The notes below the pieces were generated by a model, which saw only the letters and a list, made by a program, of their open reading frames with translations, did not search any database and had not been told where the DNA came from. This document shows, one piece after another, positions 1 through 12,259 of a stretch of 64,000 nt of DNA. This stretch comes from Balaenoptera acutorostrata (lineage: Eukaryota; Chordata; Mammalia; Artiodactyla; Balaenopteridae). The position numbers were made by a program, and so were the translations under genes. How positions within the stretch are numbered: position 1 is the stretch's first letter; the number at the start of each line of letters is the position of its first letter. The stretch lies in the NCBI RefSeq assembly GCF_949987535.1, contig NC_080071.1:22591032-22655031 (forward strand). The letters run 5' to 3'.

Positions 1-232
1 GGGTGTGCATATATTTCTTCGAGACCATGCTTCCAAATATTTTGGATATATACCCAGAAGTAGAATTGCTGGATCATATGGTAGTTCTATTTTTTATTTT
101 TTGAGGAACCACCATACTGCACCATTTTACTTCCGTACTGGCAAAACACAAAGATTCTAATTTCTCTACATCCTTGCCAACACTTATTTTCTGTTTTTTT
201 TTTTTAATTGGCCATCCTAATCAGTGTGAGTC
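1..232 (-). mobile_element. Old L1 fragment, antisense, cut by window start
   Basis: The plus strand reads as the reverse complement of the end of L1 ORF2: the run 'tatacccagaagtagaatt' followed by 'ggatcatatggtagttct' and then 'ccttgccaacactta' is the usual order in antisense L1. The same block recurs in better-preserved form at 5270-5400 and 48175-48310. Many substitutions mark it as old. It continues beyond the left edge, so its true length is unknown. Confidence 0.8.
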
Positions 233-419
233 CTCGATTAAATTTAACTAAATTCAAACATTAAAATTATTAAATAGAGTTAAGCCTACTGTACATGTAG
301 GAAGAGCCATAATTCAATTTTTGCTTAAATAGCTTATTCTTATTTTTAAAGTTTATTTTTAAAAGTGAGGTGTGCATTATGTAATAACACATTTTAAAAT
401 AGAATTATTTCACACTTAG

Positions 420-540
420 GGGTCCATTTATCTATTGCTGAGTAATAAAGCACCCCAAACTTAATGCCTTAAAATAACAATAGTCGCAATCAGTAATTTA
501 GCTCAGGAATCAATGATCTGTGCATGGCTCTGCTTTCAAT
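420..540 (-). mobile_element. LTR-like repeat fragment, antisense
   Basis: 'tctattgctgagtaataaag' followed by 'ccttaaaataacaa' resembles the antisense start of MaLR-type LTRs, and a similar start occurs at 8368-8410. Only about 120 bp is recognisable. The family name is uncertain. Confidence 0.4.
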
Positions 541-544
541 GTTA

Positions 545-2779
545 GGCGCAGCCCTATTTTCTCCCCTCTCGCTTCCCTCTTCTTTCTTCCTTTTCCCTTT
601 TTCTTTCTTTCTCTTGCTCCTCTTTTCCTTTCTTTCCTGTCTGTCTTTTATTTCCTCCTTTTATTTGCCGATTTCCTTTCTAGATCTTCCTAGCCCTTCT
701 TTTTTCACCTTTGTGACCCCACCCCTCAGAGCTAAATGCTGGGACTTTGTTAGACGCCAGTCTTTTGTGACACCACCGTCTGCTGGGACTGATGTGGTTC
801 TGCTCCAGCAATGACTTCACTGCCTTTCTTCCTCTCCGTCCTCTATCATTTCCCCACGTATCTAGGTTGGAATCTGAGCCTGCATATTGGCGCTACTGAT
901 ACCCACGCTCACAGTTTGAGGCTTTAAAACCAAGGTTTATCATATAGGAGCCAGTTTATTTCAAAGTGACCAAGAAATGTTTTGCCCTATTGACCTCCAA
1001 ACATTCAGGAAGCAAATAATTTTTATTAGAATTGGTGATATTTGGAAAGGATATTTGGAAAGAGTGAGTCAAAGCTGTTTGTATCTTGTGAAAAACATTT
1101 TCTCCCCTGGTTTTTAGTTTATTTAATTCGAGTACCTTACCAGATGCTTTGTGTCGAGTTCCAAATGGCCTCTCCAAAACTAATATGACAGAATTAATTG
1201 ACTCACTATTCACCTCCTTTTACTCCTATCCTGTTTCATGTTCTCTTTCAAGCCTCCTTTTTGGCTTGAAATATTTTGCTATCTTGTACCTAACAGTTTA
1301 TTTCCTCTCCTCAACTGAAAGGTTACTTTAGTTCCTACTGGATTTATGCAATCCAGATGGGTGATGCTAAGACGTAACTAAACAATACTCCACAATCAAT
1401 TGCCTTTTATGTCATTATTGCTGCTGGCTCTTGTCTCTGGCAAAATTTTAAGGCCAAAATACTACTAACACATACCTTTCTATACAAAAATGAACAAATA
1501 AGACACAAGAAAGACATCATGACAAAAATTCTTCAATATTAATTAAATGAAGAGCAGAATGTGTGCTGGTTTCAACTTTTTTCCATTTAGATTTTAAACA
1601 GGACAGAAACTCCTGGATACTGTATTTGTATATGGCCAAAAGCTCTCAGTACACATTGAATATACCGGATTTAAGGCATTGAAAAGTGAAAACTAAAAAT
1701 GGATCTAACTGTCAACTGCTAATCCCCAAAGGTATGATATGTTTTGGGAAGCTTTGAGAAGTTAAGCATGGAAGCCATGGGCCACTACAAAATATTTCAA
1801 TTTTTCTGATGTGATCTGCCTGATGAATTCTAACTTTTGGTTATTCTTGAGAAGATATAAACATTTTTTGAAAATAACACTTATTTTTTACTTTCAATTT
1901 TCAGTGTAGAAAATTTGGAAGACCATAAAAGAAAAGCATATTTAATAATTTCATAAACCAAAAATACCCTTTATTTCCATGAACATATGTTTCTTTTCTT
2001 ATCAAAAGGGGTATATTTTTCCCATGACAAAATCTTTTGCAGTAATATTTATAAAGATTTTACTGCAATATATAAAAATATTTCGTGTCACTAGCATAAG
2101 CATATGGTAACAAAATTTCAAACTATATAAGAGAGCTTAAAATGGAAAGTAAAATTTTCTTCTGGAAAATATGACACAAGATTGAGGATGTCTTCCAGAG
2201 GTTTCTCTTGGGAGGAAACTTTTCTCAGAAGCCCCCAGCAAACTTTCTATTACTTCTCACTGGGTCATATGTACATTCTTAAACCAATCCCTGTCCTCAA
2301 TGTCTTATTGGATCCTGAACCAGTCAAGAGATGTGGAAACACTGCGATTGACTAGAACTGGGAGAGAGGAAAATGCATGTGAGGGAAACAGCCTCAATGC
2401 CCACCGTGTACTCTTCTTCATAGTCAGGGCTCCTTCCTTCCATCTCTGACGCCCATATGATAGGATTTCACCAATTCAACATAGCTTTCTTCATGTCCTC
2501 TCTCTGATTCAAGAAGAAGAGGTGGCAATTAATTCTTCTTCATGAAGAAGAGGTGGCAATTAAGCTTGGCTTCTCATTGCTCTCCAAGCCCACTACTATT
2601 TTCTGACCTTTCCCAACAAGCCATAGCTTCTGTGTCTCCTTAGTTGGATTCTCAGCACCAAAGTAGCTGTCACGAAACTCCCATTGTCTCCACAGTCTAC
2701 CAAATGTTTTACAGAACTAGCACCATCCTTATTGATGTCCCCAGCTATCCCTGGGATGTTGCCATGACAATCCTATTCC
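545..2779. other. Unassigned stretch, no gene seen
   Basis: I see no recognisable gene or repeat family here. Positions 558-660 form a strongly pyrimidine-rich plus strand, which produces a spurious Leu/Phe/Ser-rich reading frame. A small spaced duplication lies at 2513-2563. The rest is AT-rich and looks unique. Confidence 0.5.
2513..2563. repeat. Two-copy local duplication, 31-bp period
   Basis: The 20-mer 'gaagaagaggtggcaattaa' occurs exactly at 2513-2532 and again at 2544-2563. It is a local tandem-type duplication with no coding meaning that I can see. Confidence 0.85.
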
Positions 2780-3130
2780 TCCTCTTCTATGCAGACTATA
2801 GTTTGCTAGCAAACAGAGGAGGTAAACATTTCAAATGTTGTTAGACATTTCCAATTGCCTCTAAAAGTTTGCACCAATTCCCACTCCCATAAATAAGAAA
2901 CGAGTGTCTGTTTCTCACCACATCCTTGCCAACATTGTGTACTATCAACCTTTTGATCATTGTACACTTTATAGGTTAAACACCAGAAATATTAATTTTG
3001 TTAATCTCTTGGTCAGTTAGAATATATCTTCAAGCAATTTTTTTTGGTGCAAAGTCTGCATGAAATATTTTCTGAGCCATTTTGTATCTAGGAAAATATC
3101 TATTGCCTATACACATGAATGACAAGCTTG
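2780..3130 (-). mobile_element. Very old L1 fragment, antisense
   Basis: 'ccacatccttgccaacatt' (2921-2939) with a preceding 'caccaattcccactccca' matches the antisense layout of the L1 ORF2 C-terminal region. Downstream text on interval words such as 'ttaatctcttggtcagtt' is too diverged to follow. Boundaries are approximate. Confidence 0.5.
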
Positions 3131-4069
3131 AAAGTTCAAGGTTTACAGTACAATTGTACGTTGTTTGTTGAAGAGAAGTGTGAAGCTAGGCTGATTTTTA
3201 TCTTTCCATGTAACTTGACATTGTTTTGGATGCTTGACAATTGTGGGGGTTTTTTCCCTTTGAATCTAGGTTTTTTTCCCCCAGAATTTATTTAGGTGTA
3301 AATGTGTGTGTGTCTGTGTGTGTGTGTGTGTGTGAATATACCAATTTCCCTCAAGAACATTTTCTCATATTTTTGTTTTACTATTGCCACTGTCTATAGT
3401 TCTAGTTTCTTCTTCAGGAAATCCCAGTTTTCATAAATTTTATCTTGGCTCCTTATTCCCTGTGTCTACTTGTCTCTTTGTAACTGGTCCACTTTTTCTT
3501 CACTAGGATAACACACACTACATCTTGCACATCTTAAAATTTGTTAATAAAACACTAACATGTTTTGGTTATTTATTTACCCATTTAATTACTGAGGCAT
3601 TTGAAAATTTTGTTCCTCAGAGTCATGAACTTACTAAGTTCAAAGATAAGATGCTTTCAAAGGCATTCCTTTGTCCATAACTGAATTCAGGTTTTGGACC
3701 ATATAATCCGATTTTACCCAAAGCCATTCTCTGAGACAGTCGCAGTTGCACACACAATTCCTATATAAACATATCCGTGTAAGGAATTAAAGGCCAAAAT
3801 GGGTGACATGTGTTTAACTTTATACATCATACCAATTATGAACTTTATTTCAAGAAGATTAATTAAACATTAGATAGCTACACAATTTCTGCAAACGATC
3901 ATTCCCTACTTCTTACATGCCATTGTCAACATTTATAAATAAAAGACTCCAGGTTTCATGAATCACTAGATTCGATAATTGGGGAGGAATTGGCTGGAGC
4001 AATTATGTGGAAACCATACGCAGTTGAACCTTAATGTATTGTATAGCGGGACAACAGAGAGGATTGTCT
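3131..4069. other. Unassigned stretch with a TG microsatellite
   Basis: Apart from the dinucleotide repeat near 3303-3334 I see no gene. The part from 3200 to 3560 is T-rich and could be highly decayed antisense L1 or HAL1, but I cannot support that. Confidence 0.4.
3303..3334 (+). repeat. (TG)n microsatellite, interrupted
   Basis: An alternating TG run of about 32 bases is interrupted once by a 'tc' step near 3312. Confidence 0.95.
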
Positions 4070-4200
4070 AAAGCAGTAGTTCTTCATCTTGGTTGCACTC
4101 TGGAACCATCTGGGGATGCATGGATGAGCCCAAACGCACTGACGTCTCCAGACACAGTGCCCACTTCAAGCGCATCAAGCAGTCTGGACATACTGACCAC
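4070..4200 (+). mobile_element. Possible MER5-type DNA transposon relic
   Basis: 'cagtagttcttcatcttgg' followed by 'tctggaaccatctgggga' resembles the 5' end of MER5 non-autonomous hAT elements (usual form: a 'CAGTGGTTCTCAA' start, then 'AATCACCTGGGGA'). The 3' terminal inverted repeat is not visible. Weak call. Confidence 0.3.
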
Positions 4201-4221
4201 CCTAATGTCTACCAAAACGTG

Positions 4222-4310
4222 TGATGCATAGGCCCTTTGATCCAGCAGTTACATTTCCAGGAATTTGTCTTACAGAAATGCTTGCATATATACGTAAAGA
4301 TTCATTTTCA
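4222..4310 (+). mobile_element. Short old L1 fragment, sense
   Basis: 'ccctttgatccagcagtta' then 'ccaggaatttgtcttacag' matches the region near the end of L1 ORF2 in sense orientation (encoding the '[13 protein letters not shown]'-type stretch in younger L1s). About 90 bp remains. Confidence 0.45.
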
Positions 4311-4500
4311 AGATGTTTATTCATCCAACAAATATTCCTGGAACCCATATTCCGGACCAGCCTTGTTCTAAATACTGGGGACAGTAAACTGCCCAGGCTC
4401 AGCAAGATTACAGCTCGTGGAAAAGGCCAGATGACAAACCCACAGAGAGATAAACTGGAAAAGTAATAGATAGTTATAAATGCTCTGCGGAGAATTCAAA
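4311..4500 (-). mobile_element. L2 LINE 3' end, antisense
   Basis: 'tttattcatccaacaaata' starts the typical antisense L2 3' end (the ATGAATGA-type terminal repeat). It is followed by 'ttgttctaaatactgggga' and later by 'gatagttataaatgctctg', in the order expected for L2. Heavily diverged. Confidence 0.55.
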
Positions 4501-4744
4501 TATGGTACCCAGTGAGCTCCTCTGGAACTTTTACTTCTCAACAAGACTAGGGGAGACACCATGTTAGGTTTATCTCTGCCTTGACTTTCCATGTTATTTC
4601 CACTCTACTGTGGAAGCCCGTGATGTGGAGAAACCTCTGTGAGGTGTCGCCACCTAGAATTCCAGGAAGCAGTGGGATTATAACCTGGGAAGCAAGGCAA
4701 TCTTTTCTGTTTCTGTATGCTCCCAACCTCATGCGTGGTTTCTT

Positions 4745-5735
4745 TTTCTTTTTTAAAAATTTATTTTTATTCTGATAAAATACACATAACTTAAAATTTA
4801 CCATTTTAAAGTATACAATCCCGTGATAGTAAGTACATTCACACTGTTGTGCAACCATAACCCCCATCCATCTCCAGATCTTTTTCATCTTCCCAACCTG
4901 AAACTCCATACTCCTTAAATGCTAACTCCCCATCCCTCTCTGTCCCCAAGCAACAACCGTTCTACTTCCTGTCTTTATAAATCTGAGTGTTCTGGTACCT
5001 CATAAATGTGGAATCTTCCAACATTCATCCTTTTGTGCCTGGTTTATTCACTTAGCATTATGTTCTCAAGGTTCATCCATGTTGTCACATGTCAGATTTT
5101 CCTCCCTTTTTAAGGCTAACAGGCTATTGTATGTATAGACCACTTTTTGCTCACCCTTTTGTCTTTCTATGGACGTTTGAATTGCTTCCATCTCTTGGCT
5201 GTTAATGTGTTTTGCTGTTATGAAAATGGAAGTACAAATATGTCTTTGAGATCCTGCTTTCAATTATTTTGGAAGTATACCCGGAAGTCAGGTTGCAAGT
5301 TTATATGGTAATTCTGTTTTTAATTTTTTGAGGAACTGTTTTCCATAGCAGCTATGCCATTTTACATTCCCACCAACAGTGAACAAGATTTCAATTCTCA
5401 TTAACAATTATTTTCTCACTTTTATAGCAGTTCTAATAGGTATGACATGATATTTTGTTGTGCTGTGGTTTTAATTTGTGTTTCTCTAATGATTAGCAAG
5501 GTTGAGCATCTTTTTATATGCTTATTGTTGGCCATTTTTATATAGCCTTTGGAGAAATATCCTTTGTCCATTTTTAAAAATTGGGTTATTTGGTTTTTTA
5601 TTGTTGAGTTGTATGAGTTCTTTTTATATTGTGGATATTAACTAACCCTTATCAGATATATGATCTGCAAATATTTTCTCCCATTCTGTAGATTGTCTTT
5701 TCACTCTGTGGATTGTGTCCTTTGATGCATAATAA
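4745..5735 (-). mobile_element. Old L1, 3' third, antisense
   Basis: The T-rich start at 4745-4772 is the reversed poly(A) tail. It is followed by the reversed 3' UTR ('acttaaaatttaccatttt', 'ttcacttagcattatgttc') and the reversed end of ORF2 ('tttctctaatgattagcaa', 'tatgatctgcaaatatttt'). The order is that of an L1M-class element. The ORF2 frame is broken throughout. About 990 bp are clearly alignable by eye to the related copy at 27395-28080. Confidence 0.87.
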
Positions 5736-6860
5736 GTCTCCTGGTATTTTGATTTCTGTTAGAGGTATACTAGAGTCTTTGTTATGATAGAATATTTACT
5801 AATTTCTCCTTATAGTTCTATCACATTTTGTGCTATATTGCTAAAGTTTTATTGTTTGCTGTGTGAAGTTTCTGGATTGACCATACCTTTTATTAATGAA
5901 AAATATAACTTTATTTCCCTATTCTTTAAAAATATGTTTTTTCTAGAATTCCATTTCGTCTGGCATTGTTCGCTATTAACAATTCCACAGTTGCTTTTAA
6001 AATATAAGATCCTAGATTCAAAATATTTTTTTCAGAACTTTGATAAAACTCTTCACTGTTTTCTTACACTTGGCATTGCCAATAAGAAATCTGCGACCAA
6101 TCTGATTTTTTTTAAATGATATATCTTTTTCTTCCTGAAAACTTTGAAAATTTTCTCTGCAGCTTCAAAATTTCACTATATTTCCAGGTGTTATGTTTCT
6201 GTAATTCTTCTGCTTAGCTTTCAGTGATACCTTAAGTCTGAGAAACCAAGTCTCTTTAAGCTACAAGTTTATTTTATTTTAATGGTTACTTGCTCCAGTC
6301 TGCCCTCCATTCTCTCTGTTCTCTTCCTGGATTTCCTATTAGATAGAGTCAGACTTCAGAGTCTGTCACTTGCCTCTCACAAAGATCTCATGTTTCCACA
6401 ACTTTGTCCTTTTAAGCTGCACTGTGAGAGACCTTCTGGATTGACCTTCTAAACTAACAAATTATCCTTTAGCTGTGAATGTTCTCCTATTTAGATTAAA
6501 TATTGTATTTTTAATATGATCAATCAAATATTTAATTTATGGGAATTTCCAGTTTTTTTTTCTTTTTCACAGATGCATTGTCTTCTCAAAGCTCTTGGAC
6601 ACTAATTTTACTTATGTCAAATTCTTCTCTTTGCTATATTAACTCCTTTTTCTTGGGAATAAGTTGTTAATGGAGTTTCAGCCCTCTCTTTTATGACATT
6701 TATTGGCTTCCCTAAAATAGTTAAGGGATTCTTGGTTGTCTGCTTTTCTTTGCATCTGAAAATCCCTGTTTACAGCTCTGTGAATATTGACTGCTTATTT
6801 TACGTTACCACTGATAATTGTGGGTTAAGGGCAGAAGCAGCTGACATGAAAGTATACTAG
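5736..6860 (-). mobile_element. Probable decayed L1 or HAL1 continuation, antisense
   Basis: Beyond 5735 there is a jump to text resembling the antisense endonuclease part of L1 ORF2 ('tttctccttatagttctatc', 'gattgaccataccttttat'). It then resembles antisense ORF1 ('gaaaattttctctgcagct', 'ggatttcctattagatag'). This suggests one long L1 or a HAL1 element with an internal deletion. Divergence is high and the boundaries and subfamily are guesses. Confidence 0.4.
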
Positions 6861-8004
6861 TAGCTTGCCTTCTTTGTAGGGGCTACCTATTTCCTCCTTG
6901 GGACAAGCAGTTACCTTGGTTACCTACCCTTTATGTTCCATGCCCACCTTTGCTGCTTTAGCCTGTTATATCCACTACTGTTACCTGATTTAGCAAGAGC
7001 AGGAGACAAAAGCGAGACTGATAGTCAAGTGGTACCAAATCCAACTCTCTTATCAATCACCCTGATGATTATCCCATGTATTGTCTCACTCCCTGTGTCC
7101 AGTGAATCTAAATTCGGATCTCCCTCCCCTGCGCAACTGCCACCTCCACTGCAGTCTTCTCATGCATGTTTTTAAGATGATGGCTTCCTTCAGTTTTGTT
7201 TTTCTATAGATTTGATCTCATCTGCATGCCATAGTTCAAGTATAACTCAAATTTTCTGGTCTGCTGATGACCCTTGTATGAGTATTGTTTTTAAAATATC
7301 TTGTCTGTCATTTCCAGGAATTTGAAGCAGTGTATCAGTAAATATTCAGTCTCCACAGTAGAAAACTTTGTAGGCATTTCAAGGAAAAAAGTACAGGAAA
7401 TTGGATGCTTGAAAAGTCATTGAAAGGTTCAGAAGACCAAAGGCCCAGGAAGGTCAAGGAAGGCATTCAGCTAGCCATGAAGTTCTTCACCAGCTTTCAG
7501 GGAATCAGAAAGTTACTACCAAACCTGGGGTCAGAATAGAAGAAAACTGTCACTGAGTAGGTAGAGGGTCTGGCAGGGTCAGAGCGTCAGGACTGGTGAT
7601 TCTCTGGAGAAAGCCAGGGGACCACTGCAAATGTCACCTCTGCTAAGCTCAGGGCTCTTCCCTTCAGCCTTCTGAATCACATACGATATATCTCATCAGG
7701 AGAAATTAAGTCCATCTAAATTCTGGAGGCAAGGGAGTTCTGGGAGACACAGGGAGGGAGTGTGGATGAGTGCCCGCTGATAAAGAAAGGAACACCCAGA
7801 ACTCACACAGAGGGAAGGAGTTCATGGGCTCAGTCCCTGTTCCTGATTCTACTTCTCCCTGCATAACTCTCAAGCTTCTAGTTGTTCATCCATGACCTAT
7901 AGTTTAATATAACCGATCTTTTATATTAATATTTATCTTACTTTACTATAAACCTGGTATAGGTGGGAGCAGACTGGGCACTGAGCCCCACGCTTCAGAT
8001 GTGA
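6861..8004. other. Unassigned stretch, no gene seen
   Basis: A plus-strand frame of 80 codons at 6933-7175 has no recognisable domain. I see no splice-flanked exon signal that I can defend. Probably unique or ancient sequence. Confidence 0.45.
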
Positions 8005-8100
8005 TCCTAGACCCACATTTCTGAAGGTTTGTCTAGTGCCCAGCACTGCACATACTACCTAGTAGGTGTTTATTGAATACTTGTGACTAAATGAATAAAG
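8005..8100 (+). mobile_element. L2 or MIR 3' end, sense
   Basis: 'gtgcccagcactgcacata' followed by 'agtaggtgtttattgaata' and 'ctaaatgaataaag' matches the shared 3' tail pattern of L2 and MIR. Only about 95 bp is recognisable. Confidence 0.5.
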
Positions 8101-8359
8101 TGGAAACAGCTGAAAAGGAAGAAAAATAGATTTTAATAGTAAAAAAGGAGTCCTAAATTAAGGAATGAGTAAAAATAAAAGAGATCTAAAATAAATATAA
8201 ACATTTTAAAGTGCAGTTTTAGGTTCAAAACAAAATTGAGAAGGTACAGGGTTTACCCACTTACCCTTTGCCTCCATTCATGTATAGCCTCCTCTGTTAT
8301 CAACATTAAAATCATACATCTTCCGTAATTATAGCTAAGAAAAAGCACATATGCATTTT

Positions 8360-8975
8360 GTTCCAGTTATCTATTGCTGAGTAGCAAATATCTCAAAGCT
8401 TCAAAACAGCAATCATTTTAATATGCCCACAGATTCTTCTGACCAGGAATTAGGCAGGGCTGAGCAGGGATGGCTTGTCTTTGGTCCACAGTGTCTGGGT
8501 TCTCACCTTGGAAAACTTGAATGACTAGGAGTGACTGGATCAAATGTGCCTGAAATTATCTGGAGTCTTCATTCAGATTCCTGGCACGTGGGCTGGAAGG
8601 ACGCAAAGGGTGGGCTCAGCCAGAATGATTAGCCACAGGTTCTATGCATGGTCTTAACATGTAGTTTGGGCTTGCTCCCGCATGGAGGGTAAGAGGGGCA
8701 ACTTCTGAGGGAGCATCTGGAGGGTGAGAATTCCAAGAGAACCAGATGTGCACTGCATGACCTGTTGTGGTCCAGCTGTAGAAGTCATGTAGCATCACTT
8801 CTGCTTTGTTCTACTGACTATCAGTGAGTCACCAACGCTGGCCCTGATTCAAGAGACAGCAATGGGGTTCTACCCCTTGATGAGGAAGTGGTAAGGACAC
8901 GTGCAGAAGAGCAGGTGGAATGGAAGATATTGTTGCAGTCACGTTCAAATAAGACCATTTGCCACACTTATGACC
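8360..8975 (-). mobile_element. LTR-like repeat (MaLR/ERVL type), antisense
   Basis: It starts 'ccagttatctattgctgag', continues with 'cttcaaaacagcaatcatt' and 'ggaattaggcagggctgag', and ends near 'ggaagatattgttgcagtc' and 'accatttgccaca'. This is the order of a common antisense mammalian solo LTR. No internal retroviral coding region is seen beside it. The family name is not certain. Confidence 0.5.
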
Positions 8976-11130
8976 AGGGTTGGATAAGAACACAAGAAAG
9001 TGAAAACCACTTATCTGGAGAAATTGGAAAGTGTGTGCATATACCTCTTAAAAATTTCTCTTGTAAAATGTTTTTGCAAAAACATTTTTAGATGGTGAGT
9101 ATGCCCCTTGGCGACGTGAACAACTGGAGTCTGCACAGCGATGTTGGCTCTGCTTTCCGGTCTACTTATCACGTCTTCCTGATAGAAGTAGAAACAGTAG
9201 GACTTATTTCCTAAACTAAATTGAACTGAAGAAAAAAGGCAAAGGAGAGCTGTGGTGTAAGGTACAAGAAAGATGTGGCTTATTTGTCCTCAGGGTTATT
9301 ACTGTGACTTATTAGAAATGGTTTAAACTGTTGCTCAAAGGATTTAGATCCAAAGAAGGATCTCTGGTACAGTAAAATTTGTTCAAGGCTCCAATAGGTT
9401 TTCTGGAGGAAGATCGTGAAATCCCCTTTCTTTCAACTGTCTATCTCACTTGAAGGTTTGCAAAACTGTAATATACACAGAATGAACAGGATGAATGATA
9501 GCCCATTAGTAGTCAAGCAGATGTTCTACCTTGACCTTGGGAGGCCTAGCTCTCTTAGTGAGTGCTGCTGGACTAAATTTACTATTCCGGAAGAGGGAAG
9601 TGGAAGGGAGGTGTTTGAACTCTGAGGTAGATTGTTTCTCTCTGTTTTAAGTCTAGAATTTTCCCAAATTTTTTAATAAGGATGGTTGAGTTTTGTGGTG
9701 TCAGTAAAAGGATTCCCATTTCTTCTATTTAGAAAAAGATTGCCTAGATTTTACCCAAATATTAGTTTATGAGTTGAAGTTTTTTTTTTCCAAGTCTTAG
9801 TAATTTTGGTGGATTTCTGCTGCTTAGTTATAGTAAGCCAAGGTAAATGTGAAATTAAATCCATAGAACTAAATAAATGTGCATGATGAATGGAACTTTG
9901 GTTTCTGTTGAGTAGCCTCACTTAGAGTATTACTGAGCTTGAAGAAATAGGGAGCAGCCATCAATGAAAACTTTGTGCTCTGCAGAAACCAGCCTATGTA
10001 AATATTTTATTTAGCTGAGATAATAACAGATTCTTAGAATACCAAAATTTTTTTACTGTTGCTATCAAATGTGATTTGATCCATTAAACCTTAACTATAA
10101 ATTTACTACCAGTGAAGCTGAGCAATTACATACACACATCAAAAACTAATTTTGCCTTTTAGAACAATACACAGCATCTAGTTAGGTGAGATCCATAGCC
10201 ACCAGGGAAGTCCAAGTGTAATTGTTTTTTAAAAATAATTCATAAGAAACCAAGAAAATTATATTTTGGAGAAAAGCACTATGATTTGAGAATTTCTAGG
10301 AGTATAACATTTAAGAAATGGACTGTCATTAAGATATGTTACCCCTCCTCACTCTCCTTCATGCCCACCCAGATTTCTGCCCTCCATCTCTACTGGAGGA
10401 AAGAACAAAGGAAAGCAGTTTAATCCCCAAGAAGAGGGATTATAGTTAATTGCAAGGCAGAAGAGCTCGTCCTTGAGAGTTATTAAACAGCTAGTGCTGC
10501 TGCTTGGGAATATCCTTGTCATATTTTAAAGTTGGATCAGTTCCCGGGTCCAGGCTGGGAAGATGGACGGCAAGCCTGTCACTCTGCTCCTCAAAGAACA
10601 ATTTCAGTGCTGGAGGACTCAACAGTCAATGTTGTCCTACTCAGCCTTGGTCCACAGAGACCCAGAAATCTTTGCCAAACCGAAATGACCCAAAAAAGGG
10701 CGTTGTTCCCCGGTGTAGAGACAGAATTGGCTTGTTTTCTGGATCCCCACCCAGTCTCAGGATTCTTGTACTGTTTTCCTGAAGATAGTGGTGCAGACAT
10801 GGAACGTCAACAGCAATACTGATACCACGGCAGCCACAACCACAACCACAGCAAAGACTGCGGGACCCACTCATGGAAATGGCACCCCCTTGTTCGTGAG
10901 AAGCCATATAAAATGACACCTTTACGTTTTATTCATACTTGGTTTTAAAATGATGTTCTTTTTTGATGATTCACTAGAAACGACTGAAGTCTTTCGCTTG
11001 AGGGCTAATATTGATACCCATACTTCTTTTTGGGTAAGACTGGTTGTGTAACTCAACTAGTGTTTTTTTCAATCAGTCTTTCACTTGGGTGGATAAAACA
11101 ACATGAATGGGCTTGATGAAAATTAACAAA
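8976..11130. other. Unassigned stretch, with a GC-richer patch at 10490-10920
   Basis: I recognise no gene. In 10490-10920 base composition rises and several frames of 69-96 codons overlap on both strands, but none resembles a known protein and none is favoured over the others. A 15-base match to the CHR SINE end ('ccaccagggaagtcc') lies at 10199-10213 without the rest of a SINE. Confidence 0.45.
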
Positions 11131-11370
11131 CAGTACTAATAGCTAACATTTTTTGATTACTATGTGCCAGACATTGTGTTTATACTTTATCTCATTATAT
11201 ATTGATAGTCACCAGAAGTCTATGAAGTAGGCACTGTTATTATCATCCCATTTTACAGATGAGTACCCTGAAGCTTACAGAGATGAAGCAAATTGTTTGA
11301 AATCACAAGCCAGTAAGTAGCATAATCAGAATTAGACACTAGCTCTGCCTGACTCCCAAAGTGAACCTGG
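11131..11370 (-). mobile_element. MIR SINE, antisense
   Basis: The plus strand has 'atagctaacattttttgat', 'tactatgtgccagacattg', 'ttatcatcccattttacag' and 'cagtaagtagcataatcag', in the exact order of the reversed MIR (3' tail, core, tRNA-like head). About 230 bp, so nearly the full core plus tail. Confidence 0.87.
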
Positions 11371-11879
11371 TAACTGTCTTCCTGCTCATTGGGTTATGAA
11401 GAATGACAACTGAATACAGTGTCATGCTGATGCGTCAAATTCAGAAATTGCTTGGTTCTAGTGATTGACAAAAGCAGTTAGCTCAAGACAATTCTTATCC
11501 ACCCAAAACTCCAATTTAAGGCACACTGAAGTGATGCCAGGAGGCCAGGGACATTAATTTGATAAATGAGGAATGTACATTGTCACCCCTGGGCGAGGAA
11601 GTATGGTTTCAGAATAGACTTGCCTGTCTCTCTACTGGCTTGTAAATCTCAAACTTTCTGTATTCTAACGTTGAAATAAAAGCCCAGTTGGGCATTACAG
11701 ATTTCAGACCTAGACTGGGGCAATGACTCAGGGCCAATTCAAATATTCTGCAAATTCAGCAAAGGATATACTCTCAGGGTAGAAAATCCCCATTAAAATC
11801 TACAACTTGTAATAGAAATATTGTCTAAAAATTCATGTTCAGAAGGTAATCCTTAGCAAATATTAATTTCTCCCGATGT
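11371..11879. other. Unassigned stretch between two MIRs
   Basis: I see no gene or recognisable repeat. Confidence 0.45.
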
Positions 11880-12110
11880 TAGTTATAATAAGAGCTTTTA
11901 TTGAGCATTTACTATGTGCCACGTCCCTTTCTGAGCTTTGTTATGTATAGACTCACTATGTTCTCACATCGACCTTATATGTGAAAAACTATTATTATCA
12001 TTGCTTCCCGCCAAGAAGATTTATTCTTAGAGAGGTTAAAGAACTTGTCCAAGGTCACACGATAGGCAGAGGAGCCTATGTGTTTGATTCAAAAGCCAGT
12101 GCTCATGGAG
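11880..12110 (-). mobile_element. MIR SINE, antisense
   Basis: 'tattgagcatttactatgtg', then 'agagaggttaaagaacttg' and 'ccaaggtcacacgataggc', give the reversed MIR order. The middle of the element is more diverged than in the copy at 11131. Confidence 0.82.
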
Positions 12111-12259
12111 TAATTGTTCTTATGATTCTGCTGTATAAGGAGGACATGCAAGAAAACAGAGAAAGCTAAATTCAGAAAAGGAAGAGAGTTTCTGCCTCTT
12201 CCTTTTCCTTTATTTATGGAGATAAATCCTCCAAGGGCAGCCTTCATGTTGATAGGAGT

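Noticed and set aside
524..814. 96-codon frame with long Phe/Leu/Ser runs
   Set aside because: It is produced by the pyrimidine-rich tract at 558-660 and shows no further support.
8360..8975. Complete endogenous retrovirus
   Set aside because: Only LTR-like sequence is present here and at the other LTR calls. No gag, pol or env-like frame adjoins any of them.
10199..10213. 15-base match to the CHR SINE 5' end
   Set aside because: No SINE head, B box or tail adjoins it, so it cannot be told apart from chance or a tiny remnant.
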